A stretch of DNA of 64,000 nt from Roseateles_B sp051857535. Its GTDB lineage: Bacteria > Pseudomonadota > Gammaproteobacteria > Burkholderiales > Burkholderiaceae_C. The notes under the pieces are model-generated. The model saw nothing but the letters and a program-made list of their open reading frames with translations, was not told the origin of the DNA and ran no database searches. Both the position numbers and the translations under genes were made by a program. Positions 37,987 to 46,839 of this stretch are shown one piece after another. The stretch is taken from assembly GCF_051857535.1 (NCBI RefSeq), contig NZ_JBPZGY010000019.1:1-64000 (forward strand), read 5' to 3'. The number at the start of each line of letters is the position of its first letter. The first letter of the stretch is position 1.

Positions 37987-39021
37987 ATGAAGAGCTTTCT
38001 GCAGAAGCTGGGCATTCCCACGCCGGTACTGATGGCCCCCATGGCCGGCGAGGCCGCCTGCGCGGCCCTGGTAGCGGCCGTCAGCGAGGCGGGCGGCCTG
38101 GGCCAGTTGGGCGCGGCCTACCTCAGCCCGGCACGCATCCGGGCGGTGGTGGCCGACATCCGCGCCCGCACGTCCAGGCCCTTCGGCATCAACCTCTTCT
38201 GCCCGCAGCCCTGGAGCATCGACACAGCCCGGGTCGAGGCCTATCGCCAGCGCCTGGCCCCGCATGCCCTGGCACTGGGCCTGCCCGTGCCGGAAGTGCC
38301 CGCAGCCTGCGAGGAGGACTTCGAGGCCCAACTGGCCGTCGTGCGGGAGCTGGCGCCCGCGGTGGTGAGCTTTGCCTTCGGTGACCCGGGCCCCGCCCTC
38401 GTCCAGGCCCTGCGCAACGAAGGCCGGGTCGTGCTGGGCACAGCCACGCAGCTCAGCGAGGCCTTGCAGCTGCAGGAGAGCGGTGTGCATGCCGTCGTCG
38501 CCCAGGGCTATGAGGCCGGGGGGCATCGCGGCGGCTTCCATGGCCGACGCGAGGGTGCGCTGATCGGCACGATGGCGCTGGTCCCGCAACTGGTGGACGC
38601 GCTTTATGTGCCCGTGATCGCAGCCGGCGGCATTGCCGATGCCCGCGGCATGGCGGCCGCACGGGCGCTGGGTGCCACCGCCGCAGCGGTGGGCACGGCC
38701 TTCCTGCTGGCCGAGGAATGTCCGCTCACGCCCGCCTACCGCGAGGCGCTGCTGAAGGCCCGCGATGCCGACTCCACACTCACTCGCGCCTTCTCGGGCC
38801 GCGAGGCCCGCGGCCTGGCCAACGACTTCACCCGCGAGATGGCCGACGCACCGCTGCCGGACTTCCCCATCCCGAACGCACTGACCCGCCCCCTGCGCCA
38901 GGCCGCTGCAACCCAGGGCCAGGCCGAGCGCCTGAGTCTCTGGGCCGGTCAGGCCCTGCCACTGGCCCGCCCCAAGCCCGCGGCCCAACTGGTCCGTGAA
39001 CTGGCCGCCGGCTGGACTTGA
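37987..39021 (+). CDS. nitronate monooxygenase (2-nitropropane dioxygenase family)
   Basis: 344-residue FMN-binding TIM-barrel flavoenzyme. It has the N-terminal GLGQLGAAYLSPARIRAVVADI, the catalytic-base region AQGYEAGGHRGGF near residues 173-185 (His), and the FMN phosphate-binding blocks PVIAAGGIADARGMAAA and GTAFLLAEEC. The class I GGHRG signature fits nitronate oxidation, which detoxifies propionate 3-nitronate. It sits 10 bp after the MarC gene and 21 bp before the GMC oxidoreductase gene. Confidence 0.93.
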   Translation: MKSFLQKLGIPTPVLMAPMAGEAACAALVAAVSEAGGLGQLGAAYLSPARIRAVVADIRARTSRPFGINLFCPQPWSIDTARVEAYRQRLAPHALALGLPVPEVPAACEEDFEAQLAVVRELAPAVVSFAFGDPGPALVQALRNEGRVVLGTATQLSEALQLQESGVHAVVAQGYEAGGHRGGFHGRREGALIGTMALVPQLVDALYVPVIAAGGIADARGMAAARALGATAAAVGTAFLLAEECPLTPAYREALLKARDADSTLTRAFSGREARGLANDFTREMADAPLPDFPIPNALTRPLRQAAATQGQAERLSLWAGQALPLARPKPAAQLVRELAAGWT

Positions 39022-39042
39022 ATCGCAGAAGGACCCGAGCCC

Positions 39043-40695
39043 ATGGACTTCGACACCATCATCGTCGGGGCAGGCACCGCAGGCTGCCTGCTGGCCAACC
39101 GCCTGAGCGCCGACCCCGGCAAGCGCGTGCTGCTGCTGGAAGCCGGAGGGAAGGACGACTACCACTGGATCCACATCCCCGTCGGCTATCTCTACTGCAT
39201 AGGCAACCCGCGCACCGATTGGCTCTACCGCACCGAGGCCGAGGCCGGGCTCAACGGCCGCCAGCTCCGCTATCCGCGAGGCAAGGTGCTGGGCGGCAGC
39301 TCCAGCATCAACGGCATGATCTACATGCGCGGCCAGTCCCGGGACTACGAGCACTGGGCAGCCCTCACTGGCGAGGACGCCTGGTCCTGGGGTCAGGTCT
39401 TGCCTCTCTTCAAGCAGCATGAGGACCACTGGCGGCTGGATGCCAAGGGAGCGGCGGACGAGGCCTTCCGCGCCCTGCATGGCCACCGTGGCGAATGGCG
39501 GGTGGAGAAGCAGCGTCTGCGCTGGGACATCCTGGACGCCTTTGCCGCCGCTGCCGAGCAGGCCGGCATCCCGCGCACCGAGGACTTCAATGGCGGCAAC
39601 AACGAGGGCGTGGGCTACTTCGAGGTCAACCAGCGCGGCGGCCTGCGCTGGAACGCGGCCAAGGCCTTTTTGCGCCCCACCTGCCTGGGCCGCCCGAATT
39701 TCGAGCTCTGGACGGGCTCCACGGTCCAGCGGCTGAGCCTGCGCCGCGACGACTCGGGTGCCCTGCGCTGCGAAGGCGCCGAGGTGCGCACGCCCCATGG
39801 CATGGAGCAGGTGCGCCTGGCGCCTGGCGGCGAGCTGGTACTGGCGGCCGGCGCCATCGGCTCGCCACAGATCCTGCAGTGCTCGGGCCTGGGGCCGGCC
39901 GGACTGCTGCAGTCCCTGGGCATCCCCGTGCAGCAAGACCTGCCCGGCGTCGGCCAGAACCTGCAGGACCATCTGCAGATCCGGGCCATCTACGCCGTCG
40001 AGGGCACGCGCACCCTCAACACCCAGGCGGCGAGCTGGTGGGGCAAGCTGGGCATAGGCCTGCAATACCTGTGGTCGCGCAGCGGCCCCATGAGCATGGC
40101 GCCCTCGCAACTGGGCGCCTTCACGCGCTCCTCGCCGGAGCTGCGCTGGCCCAATCTGGAGTACCACGTGCAGCCCCTGTCGCTGGACGCCTTTGGCGAG
40201 CCCCTGCACCGATTCAACGCCTTCACCGCCAGCGTTTGCAACCTGAATCCCAGCAGCCGCGGTAGCGTGAGCGTCCGCAGTGGCGACCCGGAACAGGCGC
40301 CGGCCATCGCGCCCAACTACTTCAGCACCGACGAGGACCGTCGCATCGCAGCGCAAAGCCTTCGCCTGACGCGGCACATCGTGGCGCAGCCCGCGCTGGC
40401 CCCCTTCAAACCCCGCGAAGTGAAGCCCGGGCCAGCGTACGAGAGCGACGAGGAGCTGTCCCGCCTGGCCGGCGACATCGCCACCACCATCTTCCATCCC
40501 GTGGGCACCTGCAAGATGGGCCGCGCCGAGGACCCCATGGCCGTGACCGACCCGCAGGGCCGGGTGCGCGGCGTGGCAGGCCTGCGCGTGGCCGATGCCA
40601 GCCTCATGCCCACCATCACCAGCGGCAACACCAACGCGCCCACGCTGATGATTGCAGAACGCATCGCGAGCTGGATGCTGCAGCAGCGCGCATGA
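39043..40695 (+). CDS. GMC family FAD-dependent oxidoreductase (choline dehydrogenase-like)
   Basis: 550-residue flavoprotein oxidising alcohols. It has the FAD-binding N-terminus FDTIIVGAGTAGCLLANRLS and LLLEAGG, the GMC signature 1 region YPRGKVLGGSSSINGMIYMRG, and signature 2 GAIGSPQILQCSGLGPAG. The catalytic His-Asn pair is in the C-terminal blocks HPVGTCKMG and TSGNTNAPTLMIAERI. No export signal is seen. The substrate is unknown; the sequence resembles the choline/alcohol dehydrogenase group. It ends the five-gene run from 35621. Confidence 0.95.
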   Translation: MDFDTIIVGAGTAGCLLANRLSADPGKRVLLLEAGGKDDYHWIHIPVGYLYCIGNPRTDWLYRTEAEAGLNGRQLRYPRGKVLGGSSSINGMIYMRGQSRDYEHWAALTGEDAWSWGQVLPLFKQHEDHWRLDAKGAADEAFRALHGHRGEWRVEKQRLRWDILDAFAAAAEQAGIPRTEDFNGGNNEGVGYFEVNQRGGLRWNAAKAFLRPTCLGRPNFELWTGSTVQRLSLRRDDSGALRCEGAEVRTPHGMEQVRLAPGGELVLAAGAIGSPQILQCSGLGPAGLLQSLGIPVQQDLPGVGQNLQDHLQIRAIYAVEGTRTLNTQAASWWGKLGIGLQYLWSRSGPMSMAPSQLGAFTRSSPELRWPNLEYHVQPLSLDAFGEPLHRFNAFTASVCNLNPSSRGSVSVRSGDPEQAPAIAPNYFSTDEDRRIAAQSLRLTRHIVAQPALAPFKPREVKPGPAYESDEELSRLAGDIATTIFHPVGTCKMGRAEDPMAVTDPQGRVRGVAGLRVADASLMPTITSGNTNAPTLMIAERIASWMLQQRA

Positions 40696-40697
40696 AG

Positions 40698-40719
40698 AAG
40701 GCCCGCCGAGGCGGGCCTT
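40698..40719. terminator. bidirectional hairpin between GMC oxidoreductase and pepA
   Basis: AAGGCCCGCC / GGCGGGCCTT with a very short loop lies 3 bp after the GMC stop codon and 22 bp after the end of minus-strand pepA. The T content is modest (TT on the plus strand, TTCTTC on the minus strand). Confidence 0.75.
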
Positions 40720-40741
40720 GCTGCGCGGGCCGGGCTGTCGC

Positions 40742-42118
40742 TCAGCCGCCGAAGCGCTCTTCCAGATAGGCCAGCAGGGTGCGGATGCCCTGGGCCTCGC
40801 CGCCTTCCGGGCGGCCCGGCAGGGAGCGGGCGTTGGAGCCATAGATGTCCAGGTGCAGCCAGTCCTGCAGCGGCTCGATGAAGTACTCCAGGAACAGCGC
40901 CGCATTGATGGCGCCGGCCATGGGGTTGGGGCCGGTGTTGACGATGTCGCCCAGGCTGGACTGGATGCCCTGCTGGTAAGGCGCCCACAGGGGCATGTGC
41001 CAGACTGGATCATCGATCTTCAGGCCCAGGTCCACCAGCTCGCGGGCAGTGTCCATGTGCTTGGCAAACAGGGCCGGCAGTTGCGGGCCCAGGGCCACGC
41101 GGGCGGCGCCGGTCAGCGTGGCCAGGTCGATGATCAGCTCAGGCTTGCCCTCGCTGGCGTAGGCCAAGGCGTCGGAGAGGATCACGCGGCCTTCGGCATC
41201 GGTGTTGCCGATCTCAATCTGGAGGCCCTTGCGGGTCTTGATGATGTCGCCCGGGCGGTAGGCATTGCCGGCCACGGCGTTCTCCACCGCGGGGATGAGC
41301 AGTTGCAGGCGCACCGGCAGCTTCAGCGTCATGATCAGGCCGGCCAGGGCAATGGCATTGGCGGCACCGCCCATGTCCTTCTTCATCTGGCGCATGCCTT
41401 CGGGGGTCTTGAGGTCCAGGCCCCCGGTATCGAAGCACACGCCCTTGCCCACCAGGCTGATCAGCGGATCCTTGGCCTTGCCCCAGTTCAGCTCGACCAG
41501 GCGCGGCGCGCGCACGCTCGCGCGGCCCACGGCGTGCACGGCCGGGAAGCCCTTCTTCAGCAGCTCCTCACCCACGATCTGCTTGAACTTGGCGCCGTGC
41601 TGCTTGGCCAGCAACTGCACGGCGGCGGCCAGCTCGGCCGGGCCCATGTGCTCGGCAGGCGTGTTGATCAGGTCGCGGGCGGCGCAGATGGCAGTGGCGG
41701 TGGCCAGGCCGCGTTCGGCCGCGATGCCCGGCTTCAGCAGCAGCGTGGCGCTGGCGCGGGGGCGAGCCTTGTAGACGTCAAAGTGGTAGCTGCCCAGCTC
41801 CCAGGACAGGGCGGCCTGCTCAGGCGCGACGGCCAGGCCTTCGTCCGACAGCGTGTAGCTGCCCTCAGGCAGGGCCATGGGCAGCGCGGACAGCACATAC
41901 GGCGAGGCCACGCTGGCCACGCCGGCCAGCACCTTCTCGATCTTGCCGTCGACGCCAGGCACCAGGGCATGGCTGTCCGGCTTGGCGGTGAAGCCGATGG
42001 CAGCCAGCCAGTTCTGGGCGGGCTTGGGCAGCTTGGACTTCAAAGCCTGGAAGCTCGCCGCATCCAGCACGACGATGGGTGTGGCGCGCGACAGGGCGCT
42101 CTTGAGTTGGACAGTCAT
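40742..42118 (-). CDS. pepA: leucyl aminopeptidase family protein (M17, PepA-like)
   Basis: 458-residue metallo-aminopeptidase releasing N-terminal residues from peptides. The M17 C-terminal domain has GKGVCFDTGGLDLKT (metal-binding Lys and Asp), the family signature NTDAEGRVILSDAL near residue 300, and the ending ALFLEYFIEPLQDWLHLDIYG. The start at 42118 (MTVQLKSALSRATPIVVLD) is preceded by a GAGGACTC-like purine region; a longer frame exists but is unlikely. It is downstream of a thioredoxin-like gene on the same strand with a 79-bp gap. Confidence 0.92.
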   Translation of the reverse strand: MTVQLKSALSRATPIVVLDAASFQALKSKLPKPAQNWLAAIGFTAKPDSHALVPGVDGKIEKVLAGVASVASPYVLSALPMALPEGSYTLSDEGLAVAPEQAALSWELGSYHFDVYKARPRASATLLLKPGIAAERGLATATAICAARDLINTPAEHMGPAELAAAVQLLAKQHGAKFKQIVGEELLKKGFPAVHAVGRASVRAPRLVELNWGKAKDPLISLVGKGVCFDTGGLDLKTPEGMRQMKKDMGGAANAIALAGLIMTLKLPVRLQLLIPAVENAVAGNAYRPGDIIKTRKGLQIEIGNTDAEGRVILSDALAYASEGKPELIIDLATLTGAARVALGPQLPALFAKHMDTARELVDLGLKIDDPVWHMPLWAPYQQGIQSSLGDIVNTGPNPMAGAINAALFLEYFIEPLQDWLHLDIYGSNARSLPGRPEGGEAQGIRTLLAYLEERFGG

Positions 42119-42197
42119 GAGGAGGACTCTGAGGTGTTGAGTGGCGGGATTGTCACCGCACCGGACCGGACCGCGCGTGCCGAGGGTCTGGGCGGGC

Positions 42198-42563
42198 TCA
42201 GCAGCTGTGCTGGAGCCGGGACAGCAGGGCCTGGGCATCCGGCCCGGCCGTTGCGACCGCCGCGTCGGGGGCAAGCACCGTCTCCAGCAGGCGCTGGGCA
42301 GTGCTCAGTTGGGGCGTCACCGGACCGCAAAAGCGCAGCTGCTCGCCCACACCCACGACCAGGGTGGGGAAGGTTTCCACATCGAGGTCGCCGACCAGCT
42401 CGGCGTCGTCCTCGATGTCCACCCAGATGAAGCGGGCGCCAGGGTGCTGCTCGCGCAACTGGGCAAAGGTCTCGCGATAGCTGTCGCAGAGGCGACACCA
42501 GGCCGCACACAGGCAGGCAACCAGGGTGGGCGGCGGTTGGCGTTGGGCGAGCGAGGAGGACAT
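42198..42563 (-). CDS. thioredoxin-fold protein with atypical CRLC active site
   Basis: 121-residue thioredoxin-like protein. The fold blocks are PTLVACLCAAWCRLCDSYRETFAQL, FIWVDIEDDAELVGDLDVETFPTLVV and a short C-terminal helix. The active site reads WCRLC instead of WCGPC, so its redox potential or role may differ from thioredoxin itself. The cis-Pro is present (TFPT). No signal peptide, so it is cytoplasmic. It lies upstream of pepA on the same strand. Confidence 0.88.
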   Translation of the reverse strand: MSSSLAQRQPPPTLVACLCAAWCRLCDSYRETFAQLREQHPGARFIWVDIEDDAELVGDLDVETFPTLVVGVGEQLRFCGPVTPQLSTAQRLLETVLAPDAAVATAGPDAQALLSRLQHSC

Positions 42564-42777
42564 GGCGGGCAAGCTTAGCGACAAAGAAGGGGACAGCCGG
42601 AAGGGACAGCCCTCACGTTGTAGTGGCACGACGGGCCCCCTGCTCCGAGCGCGAACCAGGCCGGCGGGAAGGATCGTGAAAAAAGTTTGCCCCAGCTGTC
42701 AACCGGCGGTCTGCCCCCCCCGTTGTGCCCCTCAAGACCCGCCTGATGGGGTCCAGCAAGAGGAAAGGCAAGTCGCC

Positions 42778-42939
42778 ATGATGAAGTCGCAATCCCGTAC
42801 CGAAGCCCAGAACCGTCGCGTGCCCATGACCGAATGGAACACCGACAAGGGCCGCAAGCACGAAGCCTTCGAAACCGCCAGCCTGGGCACAGACCGCCGC
42901 AGCCTGGCCCGCGCCCTGCGCTTCGACCGCAAGCGCTGA
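42778..42939 (+). CDS. small basic hypothetical protein
   Basis: 53-residue protein, MMKSQSRTEAQNRRVPMTEWNTDKGRKHEAFETASLG...RALRFDRKR, rich in Arg and Lys. An AGGAAAGG ribosome-binding site precedes the ATG at 42778, and a terminator follows 34 bp after the stop, so it looks like an independent small gene. The family is not recognised; the charge suggests RNA or ribosome contact, which is a guess. Confidence 0.6.
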   Translation: MMKSQSRTEAQNRRVPMTEWNTDKGRKHEAFETASLGTDRRSLARALRFDRKR

Positions 42940-42972
42940 GCACGACGGGGGGCCTCCCCGTCCCGCCCCCGC

Positions 42973-42996
42973 AGAGCGCCCACGAGGCGCTCTTTG
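42973..42996 (+). terminator. intrinsic terminator after the small basic gene
   Basis: AGAGCGCC - cacga - GGCGCTCT followed by TTGC. The adjacent GACGGGGGGCCTCCCCGTC palindrome at 42943-42961 can also form a stem. Confidence 0.7.
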
Positions 42997-43062
42997 CATT
43001 TCCAGCCCACTCACCGCGCCCTCGTCGCCCCGGCTGGCAGTTGCAGGCAGGCCCTCGGTGCC

Positions 43063-45447
43063 TCACAGGTCCAGGGGCCCCTCCACGTCCTCGTCGAGTG
43101 CCGGCAGCGGCGCCAGCAGCCCCTCCAGATCAGCCGCACTGAACTTCAGCAGCTCGGCGGCCCCATCCACTCCCATCACCCCGTCCGCCAGCGCCTTCTT
43201 GCGCGCCTGCAGGGCAAGGATGCGTTCCTCGATGCTGCCCTGCACCAGCAGCTGATGCACAAAGACCGGCTTGTCCTGCCCGATGCGGTGGGCTCGGGCG
43301 CTAGCCTGGGCCTGCACGGCCGGGTTCCACCAGGGATCCAGGTGGATGACGGTGTCTGCCGCCGTCAGGTTCAGGCCCACGCCTCCAGCCTTCAGACTCA
43401 GCAACATGAGTGGGCACTCACCTGCCTGAAAGCGGGCCACTCGTTCGCCACGCTGGCGTTCGGGGGTTTCACCGCTCAGGCGCAGCGCTGGCAGTTTCAG
43501 CTCCGACAGCAGTCCCTCCACCAGGTCCAGCATGCGGGCGAACTGCGAGAACACCAGCACCCGCCTCCCCTGGCTCAGCAGATCGGGCAGGTGCTCGCGC
43601 AGCCAGCCGAGCTTCGAACCCTCGCCCAGCTTCGCCGGCACCTCCTCGATCAGGCGGGGATCGCAGCACAGCTGGCGCAGTCGCAGCATGGCGTCCAGTA
43701 CCGAGATCAGCCCGCCCTCCAGCCCTTGGCGAGCCAGGATGCGCCTCACCATGTGGTCGGCCGCCACGCGCACGCCTTCGTAAAGCTGGCGTTGAGGCAG
43801 GGGCAGCTCCAGCAGGGTGCGCAGCTCGGTCAGCGGGGGTAGCTCGGGCGCCACCTCCTCCTTGAGCCGCCGCAGCATGAAGGGCCGGACCCGCGCTGCC
43901 AGCCAGCGTGCCCGGCGCCCGTCTCCTCCCTCCTCGATGGGCTTGCGCCAGTGGCGGGCGAAGCCGCGGGCATCGCCCAGGAAGCCCGGCAGCAGGAAGT
44001 CGAAATGCGCCCACAGCTCGCCCAGGTGGTTCTCCAGCGGCGTGCCGCTGAGCACCAGGCGCTGGCGCGAGGGCAGGCGGCGCAGGGCCCGGGCGGTGCG
44101 CGAGGCGGCGTTCTTGACTGCCTGCCCCTCGTCCAGCACCAGCCAGTCCCACTCCCGGCCCGAGAGCACCCGGAGGTCCCGCCAGACCCGACCGTAGCTG
44201 CACAGCAGCAGATCGCAGTCCGGCAGCGACTGCCCGCGCAGGGCGCCATGCCAGGTGGCCACGCGCAAGCCGGGGCAGACACGGGCCGCCTCCTGCGCCC
44301 AGTTGAACAGCAGGCTGGAGGGCATGACCAGCAGCGCCCCCTGCGCCAGGCGCCCTGACAGCTTCTCCATCCATAGATGCGCCAGGGTCTGTGCGGTCTT
44401 GCCCAGACCCATGTCGTCGGCCAGGATGCCGCCCAGGCCCTGCTGGCCCAGGTACTGCAGCCAGGCCAGTCCTTGCAGCTGGTAGTCGCGCAGGCGCAGG
44501 CCCAGGCCCTCGGGCGGCAGCACGGGCGCTGGCTGCCCGGCCTGCCGCAACCGCGCCACCAGAGCGTCCAGTGCCTGCTGGCCCTGGAGCTGCCAGCGGC
44601 CCCTGTCCTCGTCGAACAGGGCCAGTTGCTGCGCCTGCCACTCGGACAGTCGCAGCGGCCCCTTGCCGTCCAGCTGGCGCGGCGTGACCAGGCTCAGCAG
44701 GTGCCGCATCAGCTGCTTCAGCGGCGCCGCCGGCGTGTGGAAACGCCGGCCGCCGGGCGCGCGCAGGAAGATGTCGGCCTCGTCCTCGATGGCCTCCAGC
44801 GCCACGGCATCCAACCAGCGTTTGTCCCGCCGCAGCAGATTGGCCATCAGCGGCGCCAGGTCCAGGCGCTCGCCCTGCACCTCCAGGCCCAGGCTCAGCA
44901 GCCAGGAACCGCGCTGGCGGGGCGCGCCCAGGCGCGACACATTGCCTGGCTCCTCGGTCCCTTCGCCATGCAGCCCCAGATGCCAGGCATTGACCGGCAG
45001 CGGCTCGTGGGCAAAGCCCGGCAGGCGCTCCACCACCCAGCCCTCGGCCACCAGCCGCGGGACGATATCGGTGATGAAGTCGCCGAAGTCCTCCTCCAGC
45101 AGCAGTGTCCAGGCACGACCGAGGGCTTCGGCGGGTGCCTGGCGCCATTGCAGATGGTCGGCCCGCAAGGCCTGGGCGCCCAGGGCCAGGAGCTGCTGGA
45201 CCCAGGGGCGATGCGGGCCCGCCTGCCCTTCAGCTGGGCAGGGCCAGGGCGGGCCGCCGACGGCGTCCACCAGGAACAACTGCATCAGGCTCAGCGGCGC
45301 GCCCCGCGGGCCCAGGCGCCCATGCGGACGCAGGCCCAGCAAGCCGTCGCCGCGGTCCAGGGTCTGCAGGCGCAGCAGCGGGCGCAGTGCGGGGGCGGCA
45401 GTGGGGGAGGGGTCCGGACGGGCGTCGGCAGCGGGCATGGGCGGCAT
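43063..45447 (-). CDS. SNF2/SWI2-type DEAD-like helicase
   Basis: 794-residue SNF2-family ATPase. An N-terminal part of about 300 residues has no recognised domain. The helicase core follows: motif I GILADDMGLGKTAQ near residue 340, motif II LVLDEGQAVKN near 437 (DEGQ rather than DEAH, common in bacterial SNF2 proteins), motif III LSGTPLEN, then the C-terminal helicase domain with VLVFSQFARMLDLV, LLSLKAGGVGLNLTAADTVIHLDPWWNPAVQAQASARAHRIGQ. It probably translocates on DNA or remodels nucleoprotein. The start could also be ATG at 45438. It stands alone, with no restriction or defence gene next to it. Confidence 0.93.
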   Translation of the reverse strand: MPPMPAADARPDPSPTAAPALRPLLRLQTLDRGDGLLGLRPHGRLGPRGAPLSLMQLFLVDAVGGPPWPCPAEGQAGPHRPWVQQLLALGAQALRADHLQWRQAPAEALGRAWTLLLEEDFGDFITDIVPRLVAEGWVVERLPGFAHEPLPVNAWHLGLHGEGTEEPGNVSRLGAPRQRGSWLLSLGLEVQGERLDLAPLMANLLRRDKRWLDAVALEAIEDEADIFLRAPGGRRFHTPAAPLKQLMRHLLSLVTPRQLDGKGPLRLSEWQAQQLALFDEDRGRWQLQGQQALDALVARLRQAGQPAPVLPPEGLGLRLRDYQLQGLAWLQYLGQQGLGGILADDMGLGKTAQTLAHLWMEKLSGRLAQGALLVMPSSLLFNWAQEAARVCPGLRVATWHGALRGQSLPDCDLLLCSYGRVWRDLRVLSGREWDWLVLDEGQAVKNAASRTARALRRLPSRQRLVLSGTPLENHLGELWAHFDFLLPGFLGDARGFARHWRKPIEEGGDGRRARWLAARVRPFMLRRLKEEVAPELPPLTELRTLLELPLPQRQLYEGVRVAADHMVRRILARQGLEGGLISVLDAMLRLRQLCCDPRLIEEVPAKLGEGSKLGWLREHLPDLLSQGRRVLVFSQFARMLDLVEGLLSELKLPALRLSGETPERQRGERVARFQAGECPLMLLSLKAGGVGLNLTAADTVIHLDPWWNPAVQAQASARAHRIGQDKPVFVHQLLVQGSIEERILALQARKKALADGVMGVDGAAELLKFSAADLEGLLAPLPALDEDVEGPLDL

Positions 45448-45533
45448 TGTCGCCAGCCGGGGGACGGTGCGCTGAGATGCGCGCAAAGGCTGGCTTTCGG
45501 AAGCGCCACGAGCGCAATGGCAGACTGGCCCCC

Positions 45534-46817
45534 ATGACCTCGATCCCGCGACGTGCCCAGTTCGGCCGACTGCTTCGTCGCAGCCTCTGGCTGCTTCTAG
45601 GGCTGAGCCTGGGCCTGCCCCTGCTGCTGGCAGCCCTGGCCTTGCAATCCCAGCCCAGCGTGCCTGCGCCGCCCGCGCTGGAAGGCGTGCAGCTTCAGCA
45701 GGCCAGCGACATCCTCCGCCAGAACGATCCACGCCAATTGCCTCCGGGCGGGCTGCGTGTCGCCCGTCTCAGCGAGGCCCAGTTGCAGCTGCTGCTGGGG
45801 CGCCTGGTCAACCGCTACCACGAGGCCCGCGCCACGGCCCAGTTGGCGCAGCACGAGGCCCTGCTGGAGGCCAGCATCCCGCTGCGCGAAGGTGGCACCG
45901 GCCCCTGGCTCAACATCCGCGCACGGTTTCAAGAGACGGGCAGCCTGCCACGGCTGCGTCAGCTGCGCATCGGCCACCTGCCCCTGCCCACCTGGGCCTC
46001 CGACTGGCTGGTACGGCGGCTCACCGAGCGACTGACGGCGCAGGCCGAGCTACGGGTGGCGGGCGAACTGATCCAGCACATCGGCTTCGCGCCTGGGCAG
46101 CTGGAGATGAGCTATGTGTGGAAGCCGGACTCGCTCAAGAAGGCCCTCAACGCCCGCTGGCCCGCCTCGGAGCAGGCCCGGCTGCAGCACTACAACGCCC
46201 TGCTGGTGAAGCTGTGCGAGCCCCATCTGTCCGGCACGCCGGTCTCGGTAGCGAACGTGATGCCGCCCTTCTTCGCCGAAGCCCTGCAGCGCAGTGCCGC
46301 CGGGGAGGACCCACGCCTGGAGAACCGTGCCGCCTTCATCATCCTGGCCCTGCATGCTGCAGGCGAACACGCCAACCGCCTGCTCCCCGCAGCGCTCGGC
46401 TGGCCGCGCGCGCGGCCCATGCCCATCACCGCCAATGGGCGGGAGGATTTCGCGCAGCATCTGCTGGTCTCGGTAGTGCTGGCCATCGAAGGCGGCGGCC
46501 CGCTCGCCGACGCCATCGGCATCTACAAGGAGGTGGCTGATTCGCGAGGCGGCAGTGGCTTCAGCTTCAACGACCTGGCCGCCGACCTCGCCGGCACCCG
46601 GATGGGGCTCTACGCCGAACGCGATCCGGCCGGACTGCAGAAGCGCCTGGCGGCGCAAGCACCCGAGCATGACTTCATGCCCCGCACGGACGACCTGCCC
46701 GAATTCCTCAGCGCCGAGGCGCTGCAGCAGCAGTACGGCGGGCTGCAGGGCCAGGGCTATCGCCGCATGATGGCCATGATCCGCCAGCGCGTCGACGCGC
46801 TGCCCTTGTACCGCTGA
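45534..46817 (+). CDS. hypothetical membrane-anchored protein
   Basis: 427-residue protein with one N-terminal membrane segment (LLRRSLWLLLGLSLGLPLLLAALAL, about residues 12-36) followed by a large periplasmic part. I do not recognise the family with certainty. Visible blocks include VARLSEAQLQLLLGRLVNRYHEAR near residue 75 and GGSGFSFNDLAADLAGTRMGLYA near the C-terminus, where a possible DxAADxAG-like motif occurs. It may be a conserved proteobacterial protein of unknown role. It is divergent from the SNF2 gene and convergent with the EamA exporter gene. Confidence 0.8.
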   Translation: MTSIPRRAQFGRLLRRSLWLLLGLSLGLPLLLAALALQSQPSVPAPPALEGVQLQQASDILRQNDPRQLPPGGLRVARLSEAQLQLLLGRLVNRYHEARATAQLAQHEALLEASIPLREGGTGPWLNIRARFQETGSLPRLRQLRIGHLPLPTWASDWLVRRLTERLTAQAELRVAGELIQHIGFAPGQLEMSYVWKPDSLKKALNARWPASEQARLQHYNALLVKLCEPHLSGTPVSVANVMPPFFAEALQRSAAGEDPRLENRAAFIILALHAAGEHANRLLPAALGWPRARPMPITANGREDFAQHLLVSVVLAIEGGGPLADAIGIYKEVADSRGGSGFSFNDLAADLAGTRMGLYAERDPAGLQKRLAAQAPEHDFMPRTDDLPEFLSAEALQQQYGGLQGQGYRRMMAMIRQRVDALPLYR

Positions 46818-46839
46818 GGTCGAAGATCAGCCGCAGGGA

